Positions 49,301 through 62,207 of a DNA stretch of 64,000 nucleotides are shown here, in pieces. A model generated the notes under the pieces. The model ran no database searches. It saw only the letters and a program-made list of their open reading frames with translations, and was not told the DNA's origin. The translations under genes and the position numbers were made by a program. This DNA is from Haemonchus contortus (lineage: Eukaryota; Nematoda; Chromadorea; Rhabditida; Trichostrongylidae). The stretch is taken from assembly GCA_000469685.2 (NCBI GenBank), contig LS997566.1:47200373-47264372 (forward strand). The letters are read 5' to 3'. The first letter of the stretch is position 1. Each line of letters begins with the position of its first letter.

Positions 49301-52300
49301 TAACGATATTTTTCAAATATGCGGAATGATTTTCGCGCCTCAGATGATTATTTATTTACTTGTTCGATTGATTTCATCTGCGCCAGTTGAAGTGGAACTG
49401 AAAAAATTATGAATACCGCTTGAACATCTGGTGCTTTCGTGGAGAGTTCAGCGACACAGGCAGCATTACTGCACTGAGGCCGATCGAAGTACTCGGCTTC
49501 TTGGCTCAGTAGACTTTTCAGAACCTTCACACGCATATTCGCTGTGGCAGCTTCACCTGACCATCCACCAAAACCCACCTAAAATCAGGCTTCTAAAAAA
49601 GGTTTGTCATCTGAGACGCGTAACGTCAAACTCACGGCAACTGTCAGAAACAACCACGAATATAATGCCAAGAAAATGAATAATCCAATTGCCAGCCACA
49701 TGAATGGAATGAACGTCTCCTGAATGTAACCATACAGTATAAAGTGAGCTGTGGAAGTGAGGAATAACTATCGGTTTTCAAAAGCAAATCCGCTCTGGTA
49801 TGTGCGCTTCGGTAGACTTGGACTAACAAATGTGGGTACTAGGGGATCGAGCGGCGGCATCTGTAATCGAATATAGTCTACCAGGATATTTCAAAGCAGG
49901 GCGTCAAAGGTCCTTGAAGCTCTACTCTGGTAGCGCCCTGAGCTCCCAGCGTCTTTGAGATAAAACAGTTACTGCTTTATTACTGCTTACTCAACCCCTC
50001 TGGATAGTAGAAGGCGGAGAGTGGCTGCTATATGTATCAGGCTGCTACCAGGCATTTTGACTCATAATCGAGAAAAATATTCTTACAGCTGTTTGCTCTA
50101 GAGCTTGATAGCTGAAGCCCACGAAATATGCACAAAGAGGAAGTTCCATTCCTCGTAGAACGCTTCCTATCAAGCATGCCCAAAATACTGCACTGGACCG
50201 TAAACTCGTAAGATATACCCGGAAGATTCCTCCGCCACGGCCCGCCTGCAAAGAAATGGGTTGTCAACAGGAGTGCATGTAGCAGACATAAATTAAACTG
50301 GGTAGACCTTGATTTGAGTGGGTTTGTCTGTGGGACGTGTAGTAGTCGGCTGGGAAACGATGGATGAGACGGATCTCCGCGTCATTCCGCTTCCTCTCAA
50401 GTCATGCCGTACCAAAGCCGCGGAACTGAAATGTATCGTGCGGAAAATGAATGTATTGAATATGCTTTGCTAACTGATCCAAGGAGCTTCATGTACACCT
50501 GAGGCACAACTTTGGACAAGTCGCGAAATCGCAACTAGAACTTTTGCACTACCAATGGAGATGGGGTTCTTTCAGAGCAGACTTAGAGAACCATGTCTCG
50601 GTCATGTTTTTGTCATTCTCGGTTCGTAGTCATAGGTATGTAGTGAGCGATAGATATCGACTACGTAAGCGTCAAGTCGATAGGATTGCCTGCATCGGCG
50701 CACAGTCATGGTTTGGATAGGAATAAAAAGGAATTAAAATTAAGTGTAAGTTAGACGATATCTTTCGAAAATGGGAATATTAAAGTGTTTGAACAGACGG
50801 TAGGGCTTTGTTTATACGAAGAAAATGTTAAGAGGAAAATGGGTAAAATAGAAACCATAAACGCTGCCAATGACTCATTGTCGAAAAAAACAAAAAACAG
50901 AAACCAAGTCCTGACTATGCATGCGAGTCGATACTGTCGGAGTATTTCCTGGTCCGCGTACTGATGTCGGCAATGTTGACACCAACTTCTTGAGCTGCTG
51001 CTAGAGCGCTGTACAGGCCTCCTTTTTCCAACAGCTCGAAGTGAGTGCCTAAAAAGTGGCGATCGCACAAATGACCTGAAATCTGTGGGCTTTTGCCAAG
51101 TAAGATGACGCAGATAGGGAGTACAGTAGTAGCTAATCGAATAGTTAACATTTAATAGATGATATACGCAAAGATGGCGGGCTCTCCGTTAACCCATCCA
51201 TCTCAGATTTTCAGGAACATAATTGGATAGCTGTGAGATAGATGCAAGAGCAACGAGGACCAGCCAACTAGCACGACAGTTTTTTCATAATTCCAGTGAA
51301 TTTGACTGACTCAGAAATGGCAGAAGACTTGTAGTAGTTGTGGTAGGAGTGTTTAGGCCGCAATTTGGCGGGATTCGAAAAGTCGGGGAGTACGCAGCGA
51401 AACCAAATGCGCGGGAAAATGGTAATGGGCTGTGGGCCGTGAGCAAGGAGGTTGGCAGTTGGAAAACTAACCGTGGCCGAGGAGGGCAGTCGACTGAACG
51501 CCCCTGTCCCGCCGCCACCGCAGAGATGAGCTGCTTACTGCCCTGACCGTAAGCCTTCAGTTTTGGTGTTCTTTTTTTTTGTACTGTGATTGTCTTTGTG
51601 AGTTGAGCTTTTTTGTTGTAGAAAGGATTTCATTGTTTTATTTGATCTCTTTTAACTGTTCTTTTGAGGTAAAGAACCTTATCATCGATCTGTGTATCGC
51701 GGTTCCGCGATTAAAATATCGTGGAAATAGGCCAAAAAGGGAAAACACACGTTTGAATGACGAATCAGTTTAAAGGAAGTTGAGCTTGGTCCCGCGCGGA
51801 AAAAAAGAATGTCGAGCGTGGGAAGAAGAAACATTGGCCTAAAAACGAGCGAGCCCATAATCTCAACGGAAGTCAACGCGATGAGGGAGGAGGGGGTTTT
51901 GATATGTTTAATTGTTCACTGTTTTGTGTTCTTTATTACGATCAACAATTCATATAGCCATAGCATGTATTGTGAATCTCGCGATCGCCGTTTCTACTGT
52001 GTTGGTTTTGTTAGAGTTTTGTTGAGGAAGGGTTTAATTACCCAAAGTCAAGTTTTGATAAAGCCTATCCGCAACAATGTGTGGTGTTGGTCGTTGAGTT
52101 CCGCGTGGCACGGTTTTATGTTCTGGTCGTGAAGTATTCTACAAAACGCCAAGAATTCTTTTACTGTGTGCCTTCAATCGAAGGGTGCGCAACCGTAACT
52201 TTTTGGTTTTTTCTTTTTTTCCAAATTGCCAAAACCTAACTCTTCGTTTGCTTCATGAAATCCTACCCAAGCCTTTACAGTAGCGATCAATATTACCCAA

Positions 52301-55300
52301 ATTCTTCTCTCGTGATAATAACAATAAGAAATATAAATATTGGAGTAACAGTAATACCTGCTTCCACTACTTTCCCGTCTTGGATGGCATAAATCCGCTG
52401 GACATCCTTCAACGTGCTCAAGCGGTGAGCAATGACTATCGTTGTGCGACCACGAGATGCCCTGTTCAGAGCAAGCTAGAAAACCGCGGTCAGCTCACTT
52501 CTTTAACAAATTTTCGAGCTCTCAGAAGGCCTCACTTTCATACCTGCACCACATTTTCGCTTTCAGAATCCAGTGCACTGGTAGCCTCGTCCAAAAGCAA
52601 AATTTTCGGCTGAGTTGCCACCGCTCGAGCAATAGCAATCCTCTGTTTCTGTCCTCCCGAAAGTGAGACCCCGCCAGATCCAATAATGGTGTCGTAGCCC
52701 TTAATTTCTGCCGGATGGTGCATTAAAATGAGCTTTGCTTTTGGATACGGTGAAGCAGACAAGTGGTTAGAGCTCACTTTGTCCAGTTTCATTATGAAAT
52801 CGTGAGCATTCGCTATTCGAGCAGCATCTTCGGCTTGTTCGTCAGTGATTGATCGGCCAAGCACTATGTTCTCACGAATAGTGCCATTAAAAAGACAAGG
52901 CTCTTGCTGGACAATGCCAATCATCTGAAAAAATGACATGGCCATGGAAGACGAGGTCGCCGTAGTAACGATTATAGAACCTTTCTCAAATCACTCGTTT
53001 TGATCGATCGAATCTCCTGACCATCAAGGAGAGCTGATCCTTTGTCACAGTCGTAAAGCCGAGTCAGTAGGCCGATCTGAATTGATCATCACGAAGTCCT
53101 CGAAATATCACGTAAACAAGCAGACGAGTAGCTATGTAAACACATAAACAATGTGTCAAACGAACACTGGTGCTTTTGCCACAGCCGCTTTTACCTACGA
53201 ACGCAATCGTCTCTCCAGGTTCCGCTACCCAACTGAGACCTTGCAGTATAGGCGTCTCCCTAAAGAAATAGCGATTCTCTGTGGCAACTCTTTCTTCACA
53301 ACCTTCTATGTCACCTGGTTGGATATTTGAAATGAACGTCCCTGAATTCCAATCGCCCTTTGCACGCCCTCAATTCTTTTCCTTCTTTGGAAACGATATC
53401 CTGAGCCTGAAAAGCAGCAAATATGATCACACAATTGCTGCCTAACACGATATTCCTTCTGAAGTTCCGATCAGAGTTGGCCCAGTGAAGCTAGGCCACA
53501 GTAATAGGAGGGATTGCTGACTCGCAAACGTAATTGCAGAAAAAACAAAAAAAATAAGATTTAAAAAGACAGTCCGTAAGTGAAAATACTGTGCTTTTAG
53601 GAACTCCAGAAGACTTCAACTACAGGACTGGAAATTTATTTACTTGATCAATCGTTTCATAGATGATCGCCGCAGCTATTCTTGCCTTCATAATGGCCAT
53701 CATATGAGGGCCGAGCAGTCCAAAGAAGTAGGAGCCTAAAGTGCCGATGGGTACGATATTCTTTTTATTCGAAGTCCTGGCATGAAGTTCCATCAATATT
53801 GCTGACCTCACCTAACAGAACTGTAGAGGCCACAATAAAAATCGTTCCAGGTTCAGCAGTGATACCATTATAATAGCTTGGAATTCCATATCTAGAGATA
53901 TAGAATTTACGATTTAGTGATGATGACGTCGTAATTTCAATTAAAGTGGACTTTCTTCGAGAAGGACTCACAGGAAAGCAGCCGCGTAGAAAATATAGAG
54001 TTGAAAGAACATGAAACCTTCGCAAAATCCATTGATGAAGCTATATCGAATAGCAAACGATACTCCTCTTCTCAGTTGCTCATCATATTTCTGAAACATC
54101 CGTAATCAAACTTAGTCTTTTCAAACAATAACAGCTTTTTCTGTTGGAAGAAAAAAACATTGACAAAAATTGTATAAAAAATAATGGTGTAATGTCGTGG
54201 CTTTCGCCCGACTTGTTGAAGGGCCACGCCTGGTAGGGCGCGCGGGGGTCCCGGCGCGAACAGCGTATCGTACATACTCGACGCGTGCTCTGGCCTAAAA
54301 CCATCGAGCAGTGTGTCTGCATGTCGTGGTCGTATCTGGCCGCCACTGCCCGTCGTCCTACCGCCGTAGCCGCTCGAGGATGGAGAAGTGATGCATTCCA
54401 ATTGAATGCGTAGTGATCGACTCGGGCATGGAAGCCCGAAGGCGCCAAGCGGTCCCAATTTACGTCGCTCCCATGAGGCTCAACGTGCTGCGTTCGAGCC
54501 CCTGATACGTAGGTTTCTCTGGTCATCGTCGTAGTTTTTGATTTTTAAAGAATCCAATGTTTTCCTTTTATGTATGTGTATATATGTGTATGTGTATAAG
54601 ATGTATTTCATTTTACCATTTCTTCTTTTGACGTATTCCTGTTCTTCTTATTGTTGTACCCATGAATGACTGCTTGGAATATTGCGTTGAACGCTTAAAT
54701 ACCAAAGACGGTTTGCACCGTGTAAGGTTATATCTGGTTTGATTGATGAAGTGGGGCAGCGCATAGGTTATTCCGAGTTGTAGGACGTAGCATGCATAGG
54801 GTGATGAAAGCAGTGGCTGCTTTCATAGCCCGGCGGCGTGCCGAGGCAGTGCTAGGGGGAAGGAGGGAAACGGACGGTCGGTTAGCCCCTAGAAAGAAAG
54901 AAGAACAAGATCAAAAAACAAACAACCAGGAGCTTGTGCAAATTGTTTTGATCTTGTTGTTCTGTTGTTCTTTGTTTACAGCCCTTCGAAGGGGCTGACC
55001 GACTGTCTGCCTCCCTCCTCCCCCCTAGCGCTGCCCCGGCACGCCAGCACGCCGGCGGACTATGAAAACAGCCAGTGTAGGACCAGCGTAGGGGCTACAG
55101 GGCCAAAGCAACAATCCGCGTGGCAAGGGGCGAGGGCGAGTGCCGCCTAAGACCCCGATGTCTATGTATAGCGAGGAGCAAGGCGTCCCAGATTATTAGT
55201 GGTCGGATAAGCTCTGCAGTGAATGAAATCAAATCTGAGAGGAACCGTGGCCCTTCATTGAATCGCAAACTTCGTTGGGTAGAGGCCGTAAGCAAGTAGA

Positions 55301-58300
55301 GAACCGAATTTCATTATCAGTCCTTATCAATGCACTTACCGTTTTTGTCGAATGAAACATATCAAAGAATCAAAGCTAGATCGTAAATAATAAAGGCGCT
55401 AGGATGAAACTGGTGATTGGATCTTATTCTCTAGGCCTCTTCTATCGTCAGTGTTCCCATCTTGCCCCCTCTACTCCTAGATATTGCTCTCCAAGTCCAC
55501 GAGATCAGGAGGTTTCACTCGTTTATTTATTTCGCTGAAACCCCGTCCCCTGGTGACGCAGTCCGGCTCTACTACCCTACATAAGTGTTCGCGTACCGCC
55601 GCATGTACCTACCAAGTTTTAGCGCACTAGGGCCAAATTGTCAATTTTGGCGCAAACCCCGCACCATGTAGGCGCGGTCCGGTCCTGCCAACAGTCATAA
55701 ATGTTCCCATCCTGCCTCCTGTACTCTCATCAAATTTGAACGCTCTAGGTCCGCGGAGACAGGAGTTATGATTTTCCCGCTCTAACATTTGATTCGCCCC
55801 CGTTTCCTGTGGGTGGAGTCCGGTCCGGTCATGCACCATAAGTGTTCCCATCCTGCCTGTGCTTCTACCAAACTTGAACGTATTAGGTCTACGGGGACAG
55901 GAGTTATGAATATCCGTACAAACAAACAGACAGATGTACAGATAGACAGACACAAGCGCTTTATATATAGTAAGGATTATAATCAGCCTATTTGAAGCAG
56001 AAATGGAACAGTGGCCAGGGCCTGAGACCCTGCGTACATACTTTTTGGAAAATTAAAAGTCAATTTCTCTTAATGGGCTGCCTGCCAGTCACTGATGTAT
56101 ACCTGCAGCCTCTAATTAGGAACGAATGTGGCGTAAGCTAAGGTAAAACAGTCCTTGGCATTATACAAACTGGTTTTGTAAAAACCCACTTTAACCATAT
56201 GCTTTTGTCCGTTGCAAGCTGCGACTGTTTTGACGTTCATAATGGCTTCTTCAGCTATCGCACCAGCTTCACCAGAAACTGACATCATTCCCTGCATTGG
56301 TGGCGAAGAGAGCTGGAACAATACATGAGAAAACCGACATCTGCTTCATCAGCTTGAATGGTCATCGCAGGAGGTCATCACTACTGAATTTCGAAAGTGA
56401 CAAGTAACTAGAAAGAAGTAGGCAAACTGCTTTATCTGCGTAGCTAACCGTAGACCTCGTAGCAGTTCATTCCGCTAACCTCTGCGTCTTCTACAAGACA
56501 AATTTTGAAGACAGAACTTCAGTAGCAACGATACACCGTGACCATATGTCTACAGAATTGAGAGTTTTCCAGATTCTCGCTTACCCTTGACATGATGGCC
56601 ATAGTTATGGCGCTAACAGGACCGTCCCAAATGCACACCAGAGTGATACGCCAGTCGTAGTAAAAAGCAAAAGCGGCGCTGGCAATGAACACTGTCACTC
56701 CTCTTGCCAGCATTCCGATCTTGTCACCAATTCCATCCTCAATTTGAGCTACGTTCCTGAATGGCGCTCCTCTTTTCTTATGCTCAAACTAATTTCAATT
56801 CAGCTCTTTTCCTTCATGGACTCTTATTTGTAGGTGTGTTCTTTGTGAACTTAGGTTAGGGTAATCAGGTGGAGTTACGGATTGAGCCTTCCACGGAGAG
56901 TCTATGTGATTTAATATACTTTCCAATGGTAGACTGCCCAATTTTTTCTCCCTCTTCTATAATGTTCCTACTCCAGTTTGGCAAGCTACAAATAAACAGG
57001 AGTCGAGCGATTTGAAGGCCCTTCTCACAGATTTGGCTTCTTAGCAGCCTTAACGTCTGGGTCAATCCTTAGGTAGAACAGGCTAGGTGGGACCTCCTCC
57101 CGGCACAGTACCGCTACAGTACCGCCTGAAGCATGCTACAACCCCTCCCACAATGTGAGGTCTGTGAGATTTGAGGGCTGACAAAGACTCTTTTGCCTAC
57201 TCGTTCAGCTTCGTGGTGATCGTTCCTGCGTTGTTTTCGTCAAACCACGCGGCGTTCTGTGCCAGTACTGCTTTCACGAATTCCTTGCGTATGCGTCCAA
57301 CAATATTATGACTAGCCAACGAGAGAAAATAATTCTGAAGACTTTTGGAAACGACACGTCCATAGAATAAAAACAAAAACTCTTACCTGTAGATAACACA
57401 AAATAAAAAGCGCGATACCAACTCCAAAATAGCCCGCACAGAGATACATTGCCTGCCTCCACAACGACTCGTTACCGACATGCTGCAAATAGCTGGGCTA
57501 CAGTTGGAACTAAATTTGGGTTTGGCATAGATATCATAGCCCTCGATTCGAGACAAGCCTGATTATAAGAATCTCTCTTCTGGGTAACAATATGCCTCAG
57601 ACATAATCTCGATACGACTCAACCCCCCCCCCCTCCCACATCCCCCGCCCCCCATCCCTCCCCGTCCTCACCTGTGCCTCTCTAAATTCTATCCAAAATG
57701 CGATCCATACCATGTCTCGTGGGATAGGCAAAGTGACTAAATTCGCTTGACGTTTATGGCATCGTTGTTCAAGCAGTTTTTCCCACCAAAGCAATGCCCT
57801 AGTCTCCCAAAAAATACTGCTCCCCGCAGTCTTGGAGACTTGAAGCCGAGACCTCCATCCCAATCCCAATCCCAATCCCAATGTTCAGTGATGATTTTTA
57901 GTAACAAGTCACATACATCGGTGTTCATCAGATAGATGTTAACATAAAGTCCTCCAAAGATGCACGTCAACGGCATGATTGCTCCGACTACGACTGCAAG
58001 TACGAAGCCAGCAGCTACATAGTGACAGTCCCTTCGAGAAGCATATCGGAACTGAAATTCTATCAAAGCATTGGCTCTCTGAAATGGTGCCTTTCGCATT
58101 TTCTGTCATGAATGATATCATCAATTCATGATGCATATCTCAATGGGCAGAATCTTCAAGCATTGATCAATTCCGTCTGAGGGATGCGCCCCGTACTCGA
58201 TCTCCAATTTGAGTCGTAGTGACGTATTGAATGCGTGTAGTGAGTGGCCCATACAATGACTTTCAGTGGCCAGTTGATGTGTAAATCAGCGCTATTATCC

Positions 58301-58824
58301 TCCCAAGTAGTGTGGTACCAAATTATCGACCGCGAAGGGATATAATGCTTGGTTGGCTGCACGATTTGGGGTTCAACCCGTGACCATGCTAATGTGATAC
58401 TGCACGTTTTGCCACTACGCCATCTATAAAGGAAACTACATTCATGGCGAGACCCTATTGCAAATGAAGCAGCAAGAGCTCGAGAGCGAGCCTGAGAGGT
58501 GCAAGAGAAAATAACAAGTTGTGCATTTACCAGTTCAGCAACGGACACTGGCTTTCGCTCCAACTTCTCCGTCGACAGATCACCTCTGAAAACGACAAAA
58601 TACGCTGTTTTTCCTGGATTAAGGATAGTTCAATTTCATTACACCCATTAGATTGAGAAGGTTTTGGTCAAAACTTAATAAACCAGCTGGATAGCATGTA
58701 CAATAACCAATATGATTGAAGACACAAACAATATGACCAGTTCTTACCTACATAGGAGGACGTCGAGTAGTTTTTCGAAGAACGTCCTCGAAATTGAGCC
58801 TTCCTCTTCTTTAATCGCAGTCAT
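43304..58824 (-). CDS. pgp: P-glycoprotein (ABCB full transporter)
   Basis: ATP-driven exporter of lipids and xenobiotics in the plasma membrane. TMD1 exons: 58824-58748, 58585-58531, 58051-57917, 57482-57387, 57334-57201, 56756-56585, 56312-56190, 54090-53972, 53891-53812, 53735-53644. NBD1 exons: 53406-53315, 53259-53166, 53076-52981, 52924-52778, 52699-52544, 52475-52358. Linker: 51048-about 50935, 50425-50308. TMD2: 50245-50087, 49719-49636, 49578-49417, 46428-46228, 46174-46061, 45902-45775, 44786-44642. NBD2: 44569-44504, 44390-44262, 44170-44080, 44027-43918, 43858-43712, 43578-43490, 43421-43304. Total is about 1,250 residues, normal for the family. NBD1 shows [37 protein letters not shown] and AHRLST; NBD2 shows [37 protein letters not shown] and AHRLST, so both ATP sites look active. 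Phases agree everywhere except across the linker (50,930 to 50,425), where an exon or alternative splice is missing. Confidence 0.95.
45305..45345. repeat. Imperfect ACT/ATT-rich microsatellite
   Basis: TACTATTACTATTACTACTA and related trinucleotide runs in a P-glycoprotein intron (between exons 45775 and 44786). Confidence 0.75.
46554..46622 (+). repeat. Extra copy of the palindrome interior, outside its left end
   Basis: Almost identical to 46862-46930: CAGTACTCGCCGTAA, CTCAAAAATTTGCGATAATA and CGCGAGTTCGCGTCC are in both. It abuts the left arm of the large palindrome directly, suggesting that one element inserted into another copy or that the array was rearranged. Confidence 0.75.
46623..49014. 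mobile_element. 2.4-kb near-perfect palindromic fold-back element in a P-glycoprotein intron
   Basis: The left arm 46623-about 47520 and right arm about 48110-49014 are inverted copies of about 900 bases, differing at only scattered positions. Both ends read CTGTTCCGCCTCTATTTGAT inward. A third, more diverged copy of the inner 300 bases lies at about 47640-47945 in the orientation of the right arm. Inner words include GATTGCGCCATGCACTTGAA and GACGAAGTTCGAAGTTTGG. No transposase frame was recognised. The element sits wholly in the intron between exons 49417 and 46428 (2,988 bases). Confidence 0.85.
54180..54530 (-). repeat. GC-rich block in a P-glycoprotein intron, probable dispersed repeat
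   Basis: Two overlapping minus-strand frames stay open for over 100 codons, but neither fits a known family nor the P-glycoprotein. GC content is well above that of the surrounding intron. A repeat origin is inferred from composition only. Confidence 0.35.
54573..54600. repeat. TG/TA microsatellite
   Basis: TATGTGTATATATGTGTATG and neighbouring bases, in the P-glycoprotein intron between exons 56190 and 54090. Confidence 0.75.
54800..55077. repeat. GC-rich hairpin element
   Basis: Left words GGCTGCTTTCATAGCCCGGC, GGCGTGCCGAGGCAGTGC and GACGGTCGGTTAGCCCCT are matched inverted on the right by AGGGGCTGACCGACTGTC, GCTGCCCCGGCACGCC and GGCGGACTATGAAAACAGCC. The loop (54900-54960) is AT-rich. The architecture resembles the fold-backs at 8.7-9.4 kb. 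Confidence 0.75.
55445..55985. repeat. Diverged tandem repeat, about 130-base period
   Basis: The word GTGTTCCCATCYTGCC (or a variant) recurs at about 55449, 55584, 55706 and 55840. Each is followed by a TACCAAACTTGAACG-like segment, and some by GGTCCGGTC. The last unit ends with an AGACAGA-rich tract and CGCTTTATATATAGTAAGGA, like the tail of an inserted element. Confidence 0.65.
57622..57668 (-). other. G-rich tract with quadruplex potential, sense strand of the P-glycoprotein
   Basis: The plus strand is a C-run (AACCCCCCCCCCCTCCCAC and on). The transcribed-sense (minus) strand therefore carries at least five G-tracts of three or more within about 45 bases, in the intron between exons 57917 and 57482. 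Confidence 0.6.
58357..58427 (-). other. tRNA-derived SINE-like remnant
   Basis: The minus strand reads GATGGCGTAGTGGCAAAACG (box A-like) and GGTTGAACCCC (box B-like). The word GCATGGTCACGG and flanking sequence match the plus-strand copy at 32851-32916. It lies in the P-glycoprotein intron between exons 58531 and 58051. Confidence 0.55.
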
Positions 58825-61282
58825 AGCTTACAGAGAGCGGATTCGTGAAATTGCTAATAAATCATAATCCATTCGTCCTTATACAAGAAAATCTGTAATC
58901 GCAGTTCGTAAATATTCTTTAGTATTTATAAATGGTAAAAAGGCATTTAAACTGGGAACTCATTGCTTCGAATGCACAGTCGTTCCACTGGGTGACTGTA
59001 ACAGGACAACACGACAATCAGCACTTCGAGGGTCTACTTGAAATTCAAATCATCACTGTGTCGCTCTACAGCTTACCATCTATTGAAAAAACGCACATCG
59101 ATTTATGATGTGTTACGGAAATGCTTTCTCTAGAATCTCTGTTCTGACCAGGGTCCGACTTACAAATAGGCAAAGGCGACTGGAAGTGAACAGAAGGGGT
59201 ATGGTAGTGGTAAGTCCCAAGAAACGGTTGGAGGACAAGAACAACTGAGGAGATATCACAGCAAACAATGTCTAAGTGGTTTCAGTTGGTTCTTTCCTTT
59301 TTTTTATTTCCACTGATGTCTTCTAATCGGTTCACAAGTTCACAGAACGATTGAGATTGCTATAGGTGCCAAAAGAACCTTGGCGTTTATCTTTTCGATC
59401 AGTGAACCTCCTCCTGATCAGTTCCCATTCTGTCGGCCACTATTAGCGTTTGCAGGGTAACAAAGATATGTGGAAGATAGTCCAAGCTCCGGATGAATGC
59501 CCTCTTTTTCCCTATGCAGATACATAAAAGTGATACCAAACATGATTTCTTAAAGGAATAGATTGATTTCTTCTTCCTAGTTGGAGTTTGATTTAAAATC
59601 AAGAAAGTCCTAAATAGACTCATACGATAACTGCTGAATACACGCCCTATCCACGTAGAGTAACGGTCACGCTCGCCTGTTGCCAGTATCTCACTCCAGT
59701 ACGGTAAGCTCTATAGTTTTCCACCTTCCTACCTATCACTCTACTTGTCTCTGGTAATCAAAAAAAACCCCCAGGTGAATATTTGCGTGTCCCCACATGC
59801 ATCGCGAAATGGAAACAGCCTAAAGCCTAAATGGGTTTCAACGTAATCAGATTGCATGGTGCATTCCTGGTTACTCTACCGACCTGAAAAATCCGTTCTG
59901 AACTAATCCCACAAGGCTTAAAAGTGTACAATAATGAATAGCAGGAAAGGGCGACCTCCAATGAAGGTCTGCAGGTGTTTTTAAAGTTTCCCTGGAGCCT
60001 ACCTTTGTTTTCACACATTTGGTGGTAAAACTATTTCTGTGACCTTTTAATCTTCTCATGATTTTATCTCTCGAATTGATTTCCATAAATCATCAAAGCA
60101 CAGATGCCATAACAGGGTTAATTCGCTTTCGTTTTCGAACAAAGAATACGTCATTTCCAAAGCAACAATAGTACTCGACATAAAATATCTCTATAGTAGT
60201 GCAAAAGTGATATACATATTGAATTGCCATCAAAAGTAGGTTAGAATCGGCTCACGAAAAAAATCCTTATCAGAGAAGCAACGAAAATGCAGGGCTAGTA
60301 AGAGGTAAACAAAAAAAATAATCGAGTAAAGGAAGTCTCTGAAGTTGGGAACCCACGGACGCCTGTTGCGTGAGAGGGACTTCTACTGCGGCACGTCAAT
60401 CAAATATTAATGATTGATCATAAACACAGTACGGCCTACAAGTAATTGAATTTCCTCACAGTACTGCTCGATGTCAAGCTTCGACATAGCTAATGGTACT
60501 CCTGAGTTTCTTTTTTTATCTTTCCAAGAGATGGGAATGGGAAATCTAGACAAAAAAACCCTGGAAACGTGAATCGCTGGGTCTACAGAATATTGAACGG
60601 CGACGTAGGTGGAAAAACCGGCACTGATATGGAGTTTAATGAAAATGGCACATCAGATAAGAATGAGACGGAATTTATTGAGGCCTCAACACCTATGATT
60701 GCCGATCGTTTTCATCGTTAATGCGATCACTGCGGACATTTTTCGTTTGAGCCCTCTTGAAATCAAACAGGCTGGGAGCGAAGAGCAGTCCGAAATGCGT
60801 CATTTCTATTTCTTCTACTGTTTGAGAAGAGCTTGTACTGAGACACTTTCAGGGATGTCATCCCTCGAAGCGCTGCCTGACTGGCTGACGAGGTAGAAGT
60901 CATGAGGTTTCTTGCAAGATCACTGCCTCAATGAGCACCATTACTGGAAAGCTCATGCACTCCAAATTGTGTTCCTTTGTATTATGAGATGTCTCACATA
61001 AAGGTAATTCCGATTATCGGGCAACTTCCAGAAGAAATTGTTCTCATCCCCGAAGTAAAGAGTTTCTGAACAAATGGCATCAATGTTAGTGTGTAAAATG
61101 GCCCCCTATCCATTTATTCACCTTTCCCAACACTACATGTGGTGAGGGAGTGGAGGAGCAGGGAAAGGAAAAGGGTTAGGAGGACCTCTGCTCAGACGAT
61201 TCGCATACCATAGAATATTTATTCAATTCATAAACTAATTACAACTGTCACAGTATTTCACATAAGAGTTTTGAGTTATGTA
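58825..61282. other. Intergenic stretch upstream of the P-glycoprotein
   Basis: No exon, RNA gene or clear repeat recognised on either strand. It should contain the P-glycoprotein promoter, but I see no certain element. Confidence 0.4.
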
Positions 61283-62207
61283 TTAGGTTGATGCATAATT
61301 ATTGCGGATTTTTTCGCGGCTTTTTTTCTCCTGATAGAATTCGAATATTTAGTTCGGTTTTTTTCTAGAAATGATCTACTTGATTTCCTCTACAAGAATA
61401 TACTCAGAAAACCATCCGCATATCCGCGAAATTAGGCTTTACTACTTCGAGAAAGATTGGAAGGTGGCACAGTCATTCCGCGATCCCAGTAACTTTTCGC
61501 CGATCAAACCGGCGATCGAACAATCAGCCAGAGCCAACCAAGAAATGGGATCTGCCGCTAAATCTGCCATGTTCACCAGCAGAAACTTCTATGGATTATC
61601 TCGTCAACCGTTCATCGAAAAAATGGCTAGAGAATAGCAGTTACGTCGATTTGGATGACTTGATGGCCGATGTCAAAGCGTGGATCGCCCGCAAGGATCA
61701 AAACTTCTTCGCTTCTGGGATCCGACTAACTAATCAATGGGAAGCAGTGCTTGACGTAGATGGTGAATAAGTTCCGGAGTAATTATTTGAATATGTCTTT
61801 GCTTAGTATTTCTACAGTTTCTTTGAGTAAAATTTGCTGGAAAAAATCCGCAATAATTGTGCAGCTAATATAGAATATTGTAATATATAGAGGCAGGTAA
61901 AGTGCAGGGAAAATAGAAAATATCAAAATAATCGTGTTTTGACCTCGAGGAAGTCATGTGTACTTTTACTAGATCACCTAATGAACGATCGCCGAAAAGT
62001 TACTGAGATCGCGGAATGACTGCGCCACCTTCCAATATTTCTCGGAGTAGTTAAAACTAATTTCGCGAATATTCGGATGGTTTTTTGAGTATATTCGTAG
62101 AGGAAATCAAGTAGATCATTTTTAGAAAAAACCCGAACTTTATATTCAAATTCTATCGAGAGAAAAAAAGCCGCGAAAAAATCCGCAATAATTATGCATC
62201 AACCTAA
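61283..62207. mobile_element. Non-autonomous mariner-type element with long inverted repeats
   Basis: Ends read TTAGGTTGATGCATAATTAT and its reverse complement, each flanked by TA (61281-61282 and 62208-62209). The arms are matched over roughly 200 bases (for example GATCTACTTGATTTCCTCTA inverted near 62100). Plus-strand remnants of a transposase are visible. HIREIRLYYFEKDWKVAQSF near 61430 is like the N-terminal helix-turn-helix. DLMADVKAWIARKDQNFFAS near 61660, then GIRLTNQWEAVLDVDGE, is like the C-terminal end. The catalytic middle is absent, so it depends on another element for movement. Confidence 0.85.

Noticed and set aside
54083..54526. 147-codon minus-strand frame in a P-glycoprotein intron
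   Set aside because: GC-rich repeat-like block that does not fit the transporter, with an equally open overlapping frame.
55445..55985. CRISPR array
   Set aside because: The period of about 130 bases, diverged units and eukaryotic intron context fit a tandem repeat, not short direct repeats with unique spacers.
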